A stretch of 64,000 nt of DNA, taken from the NCBI RefSeq assembly GCF_000143415.4, contig NW_003314307.1, positions 795,758-859,757 on the forward strand, given 5' to 3'. The translations under genes and the position numbers were made by a program. Positions 22,421-33,168 of the stretch are shown here, in pieces. Source of the stretch: Selaginella moellendorffii. Taxonomy: Eukaryota; Streptophyta; Lycopodiopsida; Selaginellales; Selaginellaceae. The notes beneath the pieces were generated by a model, which was not told where the DNA came from, did not search any database, and saw nothing but the letters and a program-made list of their open reading frames with translations. Positions within the stretch are counted from its first letter, which is position 1, and every line of letters starts with the position of its first letter.

Positions 22421-23316
22421 TTAGCAAAGAAACAAAAATGCTAATCTTTTCTCTTCACCATTCTAATACTCATTCTTGGAGATTCTGGCATCTTTTGTTG
22501 CATTTCAAGAGCCTTTTGAGTGATGAGCTTTGGAAAGACCACCATCTCCAGTAGGTTTCTATAGGCAAGCATCTGCATCTGCAGGCAACCATGAAGAATG
22601 TTACTAATGCTTATAATAATAATAATAGTATTCACAAGAGGGGGACGAAAAGAGAGTGTTATTCAATAGGATGAGTAAAGCAATTGGTAAAACCAACACA
22701 ATATAAATTAATTGGTATGATCTTCAGTAGCAATCAAATTGTATAAACACTAATATTATTTGGTATTTTGGTTTGCTAGTAAACATATTTAGCTACATAA
22801 TTGTATAGCTAAAAGTCTTTTAAACTGAGTAACTTTTTTTTCTTACAAAATTTCAAAATTGGAAACATCACCTTTACATTCTTTCAAAGTTTAAATGCAT
22901 TTGCTTTTGGTCTCTCATAGCCTCTGAACAAACAAATAGAGATATTGGGCACACTTGATCAATTCAAAAAAACTAATTATTAAAAGCTTACTAGGTGATG
23001 GATTTGTTTCAAGGTGGCCTCTCTTCATTCCTTGTATTCTAAGCATGTTGCCTACCTGGATATTGCATAAAAACCAAAGTAATGCCTTTAGAACTTGTAA
23101 GTTGTAACAAGGAAATCAATGCCTTCCTATTGACCTCAAGAATGTACAACTTAATGTACTTTCAAGCGGATCTGGTAATAAAGAGAGCCAAGTCAACAAA
23201 AGGAGTCATTAAGAATATTTTAAAAATATTTTGGTACACTAAAGAATATTTTCTTAATGTTTTAGTGGCAAACAGGTATTTTAAACAAAATAGTAATTTA
23301 AATAATATTTAGATCT
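22421..23316. repeat. Array spacer, left part, before Gypsy copy A
   Basis: Matches 40282-40968, 54150-54400 and 56000-56885. Shared blocks include CTTTGGAAAGACCACCATCTCC, GCATCTGCATCTGCAGGCAACC and TATTTGGTATTTTGGTTTGC. No coding function recognised. Confidence 0.75.
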
Positions 23317-23463
23317 TGTGAGGTCCAAGTGTATGGTTACGATGCCATATACTAATATTAGCATAGTAGGATTTTGGTAGCTGTTAGATTGGTTTCAATT
23401 CCGACCACTTGCTCCTGTATATAAACTAGGGTTTTTGGGCTAATTGATATGCACATTTTCTGT
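23317..23463 (+). repeat. 5' LTR of Gypsy copy A
   Basis: Begins TGTGAGGTCCAAGTGTATGG. The last 30 bp or so present in copy B are missing. Confidence 0.8.
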
Positions 23464-23739
23464 AAATGAGGGGCACCATTGATTGTCCCTGAGGAGTGCT
23501 CAAATTTAGGATTTTTGATTTAAATATAACTTTTGCATTGTCTAGATATAACTTTTTCCATTTCCTTTCTTTTGTTCTTTCCTTTCAAGATCTAGCTTTT
23601 TGCATTGTTTAGATCTCCCTTTCCTTTTAGCCTTTTTTCATCTCTCTTTTTTTGCTTTTTCCTTTTTGTTCATCTTTATGGCAAATTAGCAATCTCCTCC
23701 TTTTTTGACTCTGGAGCAGCAGTTGGTATAATTGTTTGA

Positions 23740-25040
23740 TGCTATGCGATTATAATTGAACAACTAAACTCAGTTGATGGCGGCATTCATGGCACGTAGT
23801 ACAACTCCTCTTATTCTTAGTGCCAATCTTCGTGTTCAGCTAGAGTTCTTTCGCAGGAATCCTAGGGATGATGTGTACCATTGGTTCGATCACTTCACGG
23901 TGATTGGTATATATCATTCTTGGGATGATGTTTAACATTTGCATGAGTTTCCTACATATCTCCAAGGGACAGCATTGCAGTAGTACAATGGTTTGAACGC
24001 AGCTACATGGGGATTGGAATATTCTCCCAGGCATCTTTAAACACACATTTGGACATGCCGACGATTGTGATGATACTTTCCAATAATTGCATTGTTTTTG
24101 TCAAAGGCCATTTGAGTTAGTGATGCAATTTAGCATTCGTTTCTATAGCCTCTTGCTTCATGCGGAGCCAAATATGTCGAAGCGGATCAAGTTAGGAATG
24201 TTGTGGCCAGCACTTCCTCAAGATTTTGTCAGACTTATACATGCATTTGCTCCCACCACCCTTGACGATGCTCTTCGCTTGGTACAACATTATAAGACAT
24301 TGCCTCTTCCACTTCTGGCTTTACATCCTTCAGCTCCACTTCCTATGTGTGATGGTCCTGTTCCAAGGGAAGTTAATGTTGCTACTGCTCAAGTCCAAGG
24401 ACAAGGGCGAGGCTATGGTCGTGATATTCGTTGTTAGGTGTGTGATGAAATTGGTCATACTTATCGGCGTTGTTGGTGTTTTCCAAATTGGTGGCCACCA
24501 TTTCCTGAGTGGACACCTTGGCATAAACAACATCTTGTTGATGCTGATGTAGTGGAAGTTTTAGACACTAAGATGCATCTGGGAAACAAGGAGTCACGCG
24601 AATAATGAAGGGACCTTACATAAATAAGTTAATGACCCTTTATATTTTTTTCGGAAGTATCGTCAATGGGTTCACTCAACACCAGTTCATCTAGTGTTTA
24701 CTTTCTAAGCTTATTTTTATAACAAGCAATCTCCTATTATTTTCTCTATGTTGGTTGATATAGGTTTGAGTTTATCTTCTATTGCTTAACCTGTTGCCAC
24801 ATATTGCCATCTACACTTGTGTCGTGCAGTGGAGCCAATTTTCATTGTTTATGGCAATGACCGTACATATGCATATGCATGGGATGAAGCAAACTTAGTT
24901 GTGCATGTGGGCGATCTCGAGCTTGGGTTGCAATCATTGTGGGTGGTGCCAAGTCAAGCTTTTAACTTCATCCTTAGTATAGATTGGTTGCAACGCAATT
25001 ATACCAAGTATGACTTTAACACTTTTTCCCTTTGTCTCAT
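23740..25040 (+). pseudogene. Gypsy copy A gag-protease
   Basis: The gag C-terminal part at 24087-24437 reads FELVMQFSIRFYSLLLHAEP and DDALRLVQHYK. A CCHC zinc knuckle follows at about 24432-24475 (C-x2-C-x4-H-x4-C, ending VCDEIGHTYRRC) with a stop codon inside its first C-x2-C. The protease region has VDIGLSLSSIA at about 24751-24785, where active enzymes have D-[ST]-G, and ends FILSIDWL at about 24970. In an active element gag packages the RNA and the protease cuts the polyprotein. Stops at several places. Confidence 0.8.
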
Positions 25041-25199
25041 ATTTCTTTATATTTCATCCATTCCTCTCACTTCTGTACTCTTCGTCCCTCTACTTCTACC
25101 TCTACTTCCATTTCTTTTATCCCCGCACTACTTCCTCCTATGTTTCCATTTTGTTATACTCTTCTCTTTTTCGATCCCTCCGACAATCTTTGTGTTGCA

Positions 25200-26600
25200 G
25201 CAGTTGACCGGCTCATGAAAGAGTATTTTAATCTATTTGAATTTGACCTATTGTCTAGGGCCAAGATTGCCACATGTCATCTAATTCCAACCAAGAATGC
25301 TCGTCCAATTAAGGTTCCTGTTTGTCATCGATCACCCAAAGAGATCAAGATTTTTACCTACAAACATCAAGGAGATGTTGGAGAAGGGTGTTATTTGGAT
25401 GTCGTGGAGTCCTTGGGCATGTGAACCTCATCTTGTGATGAAGCCTGATGGGAGTATTTGTTTTTACATTGACTATTATCCATTAAACGAAGTGACAATC
25501 CCGGATGTGTACCCTTTTCCTTACACGGCTGATCTCTTGGATTGTCTGGGGCAAAGTTGTTAGTTCACCAAGTTAAATCTTGCTTCTGGTTATTGGCAAA
25601 TATTGATGGCCAAAGAAGATATTCCTAAGACCGCTTTTTGTACACCGTTTGGTTTGTACGAGTTCTTGGTGATGCCATTTGGTTTGAACAATGCTCTTGC
25701 AACTTTTCAATGGATGATGGACGAGGTTCTTTGCGATATGTTGGAGATAACTACTGACTTCATTAATGATATCTTGATCCACTCAGAGGGGACATGGGAG
25801 GAGCACTTTCATGATGTTTGTAAAGTGTTGGATCAGTTATGGGATGTTAGTTTAAGTTGAAGCGATTGAAGTGCATTTTTGAGTCCAAAGACACGACTTA
25901 TCTTGTGTACTATATTTCTCGTGAGGGTTTGCAAGTTGATCATGGCAAATTTGTGGCTATTCTAAAGTTCCTTACTCTAAAGTGTGTGAATGATATATAG
26001 CGCTTCCTAGGCAAGGTGCAATATCCCGGTCGTTTTGTGGATCATTTTTCTACACCGTTGCAAATATTGCTGAAGTCATCAATGTCATATTTCATCTAGT
26101 CTTCAGATTGTGAGCAAGCATTTGTGGATCTCAAAGAGATATTGACAACTCCTCTGGTTTTGGCATATCCTAACTACACTCGACCTTTTATTTTGCATGT
26201 GGATATTTTTGATATTAGTCTTAGAAGTGTATTGATGCAAAAAAGCCTGAGTGTGCCTGGTCAGTGCCATCCCATTGTATATATAAGCCGTACATAGCAG
26301 CACCATCCCATTGTATATATAAACTGTACATTACAACTGACGGAGGTGAACTACTCCACGATAAAGAAAGAGTGTTTAGCAGCAGTCTAGGGTTTCGAGA
26401 AACTTCATGCATATCTACATGGTTCTTGGATGTTACTTGAAGGTGATCATGCTACTGTTACTTCATTATTGAAGTAGAAAAACCTGGTTGATCATACTGC
26501 TCGGTGGGCTTTAAAGCTTCAGATGTTTGATTTTGATGTTATTCATCACCTAAGGAGTTATATGGCTAATGTTGATGCCTTTTCTTGAGCTCTTCTTCCT
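25200..26600 (+). pseudogene. Gypsy copy A reverse transcriptase and RNase H
   Basis: RT reads EMLEKGVIWMSWSPWACEPH, HLVMKPDGSICFYIDYYPLN, then FTKLNLASGYWQI, TPFGLYEFLVMPFGLNNA and FINDILIHSEG. Both catalytic boxes are altered: the usual Asp of F.K.DL is Asn (codon 25576-25578), and the first Asp of Y.DD is Asn (25765-25767). RNase H follows at about 26110 (LKEILTTPLVLAYPN, FILHVDIFDISL, where active forms have TDAS). A 37-bp-period tandem duplication (26266-26331) sits in RNase H. One stop separates the two RT halves (25561). Confidence 0.85.
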
Positions 26601-26639
26601 TCTTCTCTTTCTTCTCATATTTCTAACAAGCTTGTTGTT

Positions 26640-27640
26640 CCAGCATCTGTGAATTTTCTAGACGAGGATTCTGTGCCGTCGGCAGTTGCTATACTTGACA
26701 TTCAGTATCCACAAAGTGTAGAACAAGATTTACCTTCTCTTGATGAGGTTCGCGAGGCTCAAAAAGATTCAAATGCTTTGAGATGGGTTTGAGAATCTTG
26801 CATCACTTGCTGATAACTTGCCATTCTGGCATTTACATTCTCAATATCACCTTGAAGACAGCCTTCTTTATTTTATAGGGACAGATCCTGATGATCCTTT
26901 ATGGCTAGTGGTGCCTTTTATCTTTATTTTACAATTTCTCCATGCCTACCATAATTCTCTTATTCTAGACGAGCATATGGGATATCATTGTGTGATTGAA
27001 AAGCTGCACAAGTCTTTCTATTGGCCAAAGATGCAACGTGATGTTATCCAGTATATATGTAGTTACATTTGGTGCTAAGCTCATAAGACGTTCAAAGGGA
27101 TGATCACAAAGTACGTGAACTTTCAGCATTCAAATTGAGATGGTTATTTGCCGTCTCTTTGGTATGCATATGTCACAGGGGTGCAAAATTTTGTTGTTGC
27201 TTCACCATATAAACTTCTATGTGGTCATGATCTAATATTACCAACAGAGCTGAGTTTACCTTCACAATTGTCATGAGCTACCGATACTAGGTTGTGGGAT
27301 CAGTATTTGATGAGCATTCTTCCACTTGTTCGAGTAGAGTTTACCAAACACTTAGGCCGTGTACAAGTGGGACAACAATAATGCTACAAGTCCCATCATT
27401 GTCCGCCTGTGGAGTACAAAGTGGATGATATAGTGTTAGTCTGTTTTCCCCATCTTACAGTATGTGGTTTATCTAAAGGGCTCCTTGCTCAGTGAAAAGG
27501 ATTATATTGAGTATTGCAGCAAGTTGGACCATAAGTTTATGAGGTTTGGCATGACATCCAATAGGCCGATCCTCAAAAAATTGTACATGTGTAACGGTTG
27601 AAACACTTTGTATTAAAGGATTAGAAATAGTTAATACCAC
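26640..27640 (+). pseudogene. Gypsy copy A integrase, core deleted
   Basis: The N-terminal zinc-binding region is open at 26818-27078 (HAYHNSLILDEHMGYH, LHKSFYWPKMQRDVIQYICS). At about 27080 it joins directly to FKGMITKYVNFQH. About 400 bp encoding the catalytic core, present in copy B at 59240-59620, are absent. The C-terminal region (27420-27590) is degenerate. Confidence 0.8.
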
Positions 27641-27740
27641 ATATAAATCCGCCAATGCCTCCTCCTAACATTCTTCCAGATCCCAGCCCATCTACAAAAG
27701 AACCCTAATGGTCTTCCATTATTCTGAGAGGAGGGGATGA

Positions 27741-27916
27741 TGTGAGGTCTAAGTCCAAGTGTATGGCTACGATGCTGTATATTAATATTAGCATAGTGGG
27801 ATTTTAGTAGCCGTTGGATTAGTTTCAATCCGGACCACTTGCTCCTATATATAAATTAGGGTATTTGGGCTAATGCATATTTTTTGTATTCTCTTTCCAT
27901 ATTCTATGCACTTACA
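27741..27916 (+). repeat. 3' LTR of Gypsy copy A
   Basis: 176 bp, TGTGAGGTCTAAG...CACTTACA, directly after the polypurine tract. It differs from its own 5' LTR at many positions, so the insertion is not recent. Confidence 0.85.
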
Positions 27917-28591
27917 GAGGTTTTTATTTCTGACCTAATTTAAATAATAAATTCACTATATTTAGTATTACTAAATATTTAATTATTACTATAAAATCCT
28001 AATTTATATATTAATCTTTCTTTATAAAAAAATCAAATTCAAATACAATACCGATAACTAGTTCTTTTCCAATGTCTTTGATTCCTCTAACCATGCATTT
28101 GTAATGCTAAGGAATATTAATTTCTTGAGAAAAGTGAGATTGTTATTATAGTTGTAAAGTGTTCATTTCAAATTTAAAGCCTGTTTCAATGAAAGCATAA
28201 GACTTCAAATTCATCAATTTCACCCAAATAACCAAATATATAGTTTATTTTTTGGTTTTTGGATAATTGACATTGCACAGACCATGTGTGTAGAACTTTC
28301 GTAGGACATAACTATATGAATTGATCACATTGTTCTGGAGGATTGCCATATTGTTTTCATCTAAAAAAAAAATCAGCTAGAGTGTGTAAAGTTCATATAA
28401 TAATTTGCTTACCACTTAATATTCCTCCAATCTAAATAAAATATTTGACCGTAGAACTTGCTCTAGGTTGACATATAGCTCACTAAATCTTATGAATATT
28501 TTGTTCTTTGACTTAGAAGTAGTTAAACTTTTAATTGCTCAAAAGTATTAGTCTTTTATGTTCTATAGTTACATGCTCATGTTTGGGATGG
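27917..28591. repeat. Array AT-rich spacer, alpha type, left part
   Basis: Begins GAGGTTTTTATTTCTGACC and parallels 60396-61070 and 40982-41645 closely. No coding function recognised. Confidence 0.75.
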
Positions 28592-28824
28592 TGTCGCGAA
28601 TGTGACTTTAGGTATCGAAAGTTACTTGTCGACTAGTCCTTACAGACACTTTTACCTTACTGCTATGATGGCAAGAGGTCGGTATTGCTAGACCCTTTAT
28701 TAGTCCCTCTTGTGCTAGTGGAGTTAACTGGGCATTTCGAGTGTACTTAGAGCGGACAAGCATAAGGACGGAATTCCTACGTGTTATTAGCTAAGTATAC
28801 TTAGCCCGGTAAGGAGTTCCCGTC
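28592..28824 (+). repeat. Left terminal inverted repeat
   Basis: Pairs with 29763-29995. Outer end TGTCGCGA, inner end GGAGTTCCCGTC. Confidence 0.85.
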
Positions 28825-29170
28825 TCGTTTTGTTTTGCACTTGCTAGTGACAAGAACCCTCGTGTATTGAGATTAATCCCTCAATATCGCTACATGATAG
28901 CTTACCGTGTCTGCTAAACACCCTCGCTATCATGCCCTTTGTGTTAGTCTCATTTCGGTCCCAAATGCTATTTATGAAAAGTGTCTAGATTTGCTCATTT
29001 GGCATATCTACAGAATGTAGAAATTGTCCTTAACACAATGGTGTTCGTCCCGTATCCAAATTCGCAATCTAAGGACATTCCATATTTAGTAAATTTCGAG
29101 CTTGTCCCAGAGACTAACTCCTGATACTAAGGGAGGCTTAGGGTGAAAGCCCAAAGCGTGTGTTCCTCAA

Positions 29171-29192
29171 GGGGGGGGGGGGGGGGGGGGGG
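29171..29192 (+). repeat. Homopolymer run of 22 G
   Basis: Followed by a T run and further G and A runs up to 29236. It lies in the interior of the TIR element, right after the GGGTGAAAGCCCAAAGC module. The exact length may be unreliable. Confidence 0.9.
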
Positions 29193-29762
29193 TTTTTTGG
29201 GGGTCCCCAAATTTTAAAAAGAAAAAGGGGGGGGTTGGGCATGGCCGACCAACCTGAGGCATAGGCTAACTTTCGCTTGCATGCCTGTCCTTGTTCTGTG
29301 TCCGGCTTGGGTCTAAGCCCAAGTTCCATTCCATGCTAGTTGGTGGAGTACCCATATCCTCGTGCTAGACCACCGGTATGCCAAAATAGTGCTAGACTCT
29401 GTTTGGCTCCGTTTTGCGTGCTGGTCCTGGCATTGGGATGCTGGTTGCTCCAGGACTGTTCCAAATCGCTCCGGGCTCCTGTCCCTTCGCTCCTTGAGCT
29501 TTATGCTTAGGAGTTGCTCCATGGTTCAGTTCCGTCACTCCTTGGCTCCATGTTTGGGAGTTTGGCACCGTTCCTTCGTTTAAGGCCCAAGGCCCTAAAC
29601 CTCAGATTCCTATGGACACATGGCATGGACATGTGGCATATGATACGTGGCACATAAAGGGTTTAGGTTCCGCTTCGTGGTGTTATCCTATGGTAAATCA
29701 CCATAGGATAAAGGGTCAAAACCACATGCGCTACATTTAGTATCGGAGCATTGTCCACCATT

Positions 29763-29995
29763 GACGGGAACTCCTTACCGGGCTAAGTATGCTTAACTAA
29801 TAACACGTAGGAATTTTGTCCTTATGCTCGTCTGGTCTAAGTACACTCGAAATGCCCAATTAACTCCACTAGCACAAGAGGGACTGATAAAGGGTCCAGC
29901 AATACCGACTTCCTGCCATTGTGGCAGTAAGGTAAGAGTGTCCGTAAGGACTAGTCGACAGGTAACTTTCGATACCCGAAGTCACATTCGCGACA
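29763..29995 (-). repeat. Right terminal inverted repeat
   Basis: Pairs with 28592-28824. A diverged copy occurs at 6345-6575. Confidence 0.85.
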
Positions 29996-30003
29996 GATGG
30001 TAC

Positions 30004-30124
30004 TGGGTAGAGAGTTGAATCATTTTGCTCCCCAATTCGGAATAATGGCCAGTATCCATACATACGTCGTGGTCAGGAATGACTTGTCTGAGTGGAACTG
30101 ATCCAATCGCGTGACCGGGGAAAA
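30004..30124. other. 121-bp segment absent from sister monomers
   Basis: At 61068-61080 the sister spacer reads GATGGTAC directly followed by AACTTTCTCGATTG. Here GATGGTAC (29996-30003) and AACTTTCTCG (30125) are separated by this segment. It is GC-richer than the spacer and came in with or beside the TIR element. Confidence 0.65.
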
Positions 30125-32100
30125 GAACTTTCTCGATTGATTGAGCTTACTTACTCATTGTTTTCTTTTGAGAGTTTTAAGGTTCTCAATTGGTTTTATT
30201 GTAAATTAAATTCCAATAGCATTTACTTTGTGAGGTTGTGACCAAGAGGTTGTGTCAATGTTATAATAAATAAATATTCCACTAAATCTTTAAAATGATA
30301 TATATTTTATTATAACTTAGCCTTTTATATAAGAGTGCATAAAGGTCTATTGTAAGATAGAGATGACTAAATCATTCTAGAAAGTTTTATATTAAAATAT
30401 ACATTTAGAGCAACTTTTTCCAATAGTGGGTAGTAATTATTTTAAAACTCATTTAATAAAGAAAGAGAATTAATAAAGAAATCAATGTTAATAGTTCTTT
30501 ATCTGAGAAATAATTAAAGTCTTTAAATGTAGAAAACAACTAAACCCCCATATTAGCTAAGTCTGTAGTTCTAAACTTATATTCCCTATAAACATTACCT
30601 TCAACCCACTAAAATGTATTAACTTGTTTAAATCCTTTAAAGTGTTCAAACTTTTTAAACTCTAGTACAATCAATTGTGCTTATTATGGTATTCACCTCG
30701 AATGCATTTCTTTATATGTCATGTAACTCTACTCTTGATAGAGAAGGCAACTCCTCTTTCAGATAATTAAAATTTTATTTTTGGAACCATTATACATAAT
30801 TCTAATGCCTCCTCAATTTTTTTATGCTTCATTACTCATGAAATTGTAAAGCATTTGTGGTGTTGAAAATTTTATTCCAACATGGTATGCGTTGTTCAAA
30901 AAAGAACTTAAAATAGCATTTCTCTTAAATAACTATTACCATCAAGGATTATGCTCTATATAAAAGGATTTTCTAATAAAGAGAACATAAATAAAGGAGT
31001 TCACAAAAATATTTTTATACACTAAAGACTATTTTATTAAGTTTTTAGCTTTAATATTTTTATTAAACAGGTATTTTAAAAATAGTAATTTAAGTATCTA
31101 ATATTTATGGGCAATACTTGCTATTTGATAGAGGCTTTGCATTATCACCTAATTTAGAGAAAAAATATAATTTTAATATCTAAAAATTAGTACTTATACT
31201 AATTAATAAAGTTATATATCTATATTATGATTTCATTACATTTTTAGTGTAATTATAAGAAGTGCTCTATATTTTTTTCAATGTCATTTATATATACAAT
31301 TTATTTTAATTTCAAATACAATCTCAATATCTTTTTTTTACACCTCATATTCAGATGTTATAATGAATCCAAAGTTTAACACTTGGATCCATCCTATGCA
31401 AAGGATAAAATACTCTAGAATTTTAACATTTAAAGAATTATGTGTAATTGCAACTTTGTTGTAAAGCATTCTATTTAGTGTCACTTCCATAAATGAGAAT
31501 CATATACTCGTGATGATGGTATTGCTGCTTAATGTTGATCTTTTACTTTTAATTATAATGCCTTTGAGTATGTTGTTTTTGCTTCCTTTGACCAAGTATT
31601 TGTAATCTCATATATTTGTTGTTTCTCGTCTACTAATATGAAATCAAGAAAGATTTAAAGAACTTGAATTGTAATTATAAAGTTTGTATATATGTACAGG
31701 GCATGGTTGAAAGAAGAATATAACATCTAATCTACAATAAAACCTTGGACAAAATTAAGTCCCATATACACTAATGAAAAAAGTTCTATATACTAATGTA
31801 AATACGTGTGTGAATAGGCTTGTACAGATTTAAAGTGACCAAACACTATAAATCTATAATTGGTTTGCTTAAGCAAACCTGCAGCAGTATTGACTATATT
31901 TAAATATGCTTGGAGATTCTAGGATATTTTAATAGCTAATAGTTGTTCATTTAGATTAATATTTTTATTTATATTCCTAAACACCTTCTAGCATATTCTT
32001 GTTTTTTCTACTATTGATATGGAATAATATTAATCTTGACTTATAAATTATAAATATGTTTATAACCATTGATCAATTAAAATACTCATACTACTGAAGA
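30125..32100. repeat. Array AT-rich spacer, alpha type, right part
   Basis: Parallels 61074-62990 and 41650-43400. Shared blocks include TTATAACTTAGCCTTTTATATAA, CAAGGATTATGCTCTATATAAAAGG and GGTTTGCTTAAGCAAACC. No gene recognised. Confidence 0.75.
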
Positions 32101-32170
32101 GATAAGTTGTCTCTCATATTTTTTATCCTTCACCATGGTGTGCCAGCTAAGATCTTTTCAGGTGCCATCT

Positions 32171-32727
32171 TTATTTGGGTTTTATGGACAGCTCCATCAA
32201 CCTTGCATCACACTCTTTCCTTGCAAAGTTTACCAACCTCTCGAGATAAACTTTTCTCTCATTGAGCAAGCATGCTGAGTAGTGGATTCCATCCAGATTT
32301 CTCTCCCGGATTTGTGAGTGGAGCCTCTTCTCTGCTAAGTCGCTGTGTGCCTTGAGCGCCACCATGAAAGTCTGAGCGTTTGGCTGCTGGCTTGCTCATA
32401 GCACTCAAGAGCAAAGGTTGTTCTCAGCATATCCCAGGAAACGATGTTTTGCTGCTCCATGCAAAGTCTCAGCGTTTGGAGGCAGGCCAGCTTCTCGTTG
32501 CATCTGATAGAAGACGTGCATGTTCGTGTTCCAGGCAACCAACGTCGTATTTCTTTGTCCTCCTGAACACTTCTGATGGTTCCACAGTCCACGAGGCTGC
32601 TTGGGACGAACGCATACTGCTTTGTATTCACAATTTGCGAGGTAGACCAACCTATCCTGTTCTTCGTCCCATCCTGTTGAACAACCTGTGTTGCAAGCCG
32701 CAGTGTAGACTTCAACCATACTATCAC
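32171..32727 (-). pseudogene. PPR-like decayed segment, array copy 2 (alpha)
   Basis: Minus strand: NIVSWDMLRTTFALECYEQA, then FMVALKAHSDLAEKRLHSQI and RERNLDGIHYSACLLNE in a second frame. A LVDCGTIRSVQEDKE piece corresponds to the usual LVDMYxKCGSVxEA. PPR ancestry is clear but at least two frame changes are needed. Confidence 0.65.
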
Positions 32728-33168
32728 AATTGCACTTGCTTGATTCCCGGCTTGACTCTGGTGAAACTTATCTGGCTGCTATGCCCTGCACTGCTTCTTC
32801 TCATCGAAATTGAGATTTGAGCGCCTGCAAGAACAGAGAGCAAAAGTAGTACGTTACCTTTTCTCAAACCTTTCGTCTCAAGCAACTTCTCCGGCCTTTG
32901 GAGGTGCACTAACGTCTGCTCCCCCGTCACTCTAGAGGATAGCTCAGTCAAATCAAAACTTGGTAGGTTCTTGCTCTATTTTCCAGTCCATGTTCCGAGC
33001 CAGCTGTGCAATAACTTCCAAGTCTGGTAGTTGACCCTCGTATGTGATCTTCACTGTCCGTGAGCAAGAGCCTGCTGTCTTCTTGCTCTGCAACTTCATC
33101 TCCTTGAAGATTGTTTGTACACAATCTTCCATGTGACAACGCATGCACTGTGCTGAGTTACGCGTCAC
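32724..33168 (-). pseudogene. Downstream part of the His-rich gene, copy 2, other frames
   Basis: The frame 33168-32953 overlaps the end of the main ORF by 11 bp and reads CMRCHMEDCVQTIFKEMK, KITYEGQLPDLEVIAQLARN and MDWKIEQEPTKF. After its stop, 32951-32724 continues in a third frame (ELSSRVTGEQTLVHLQRPEK). The C-x2-C-H-x3-C cluster is a possible metal site. The frame relations could mean lost introns or frameshifts. Copies 1 and 5 show the same first break. Confidence 0.5.

Larger units (their letters stand above)
23317..27916 (+). mobile_element. Ty3/Gypsy LTR retrotransposon, copy A
   Basis: 4.6 kb, the most complete of the three family members. LTRs lie at 23317-23463 (3' end lost) and 27741-27916 (176 bp, TGTGAGG...CACTTACA). 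A polypurine tract GAGAGGAGGGGATGA precedes the 3' LTR. gag, protease, RT, RNase H and integrase follow in Gypsy order, with integrase last. The integrase core is deleted near 27080. The left flank TAGATCT matches the left flank of copy B and the empty site at 40969. All genes contain stops. Confidence 0.88.
28592..29995. mobile_element. Element with 233-bp terminal inverted repeats and a 5-bp target duplication
   Basis: 28592-28824 and 29763-29995 are reverse complements over 233 bp with roughly 90% identity by eye. Outer ends are TGTCGCGAATGTGACTT...AAGTCACATTCGCGACA. GATGG occurs on both sides (28587-28591, 29996-30000). The 938-bp interior has no recognisable transposase. It holds a 22-G run, the GGGTGAAAGCCCAAAGC module and CCTATGGTAAATCACCATAGG. 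TGT...ACA ends with a short duplication recall integrase-type elements such as Ginger, but without a protein the class is open. Confidence 0.75.

Noticed and set aside
28592-29995. Reading the element as an LTR retrotransposon
   Set aside because: The two 233-bp repeats are inverted, not direct, and no gag or pol is inside. One arm does start TG and end CA, so an LTR-derived origin is not fully excluded.
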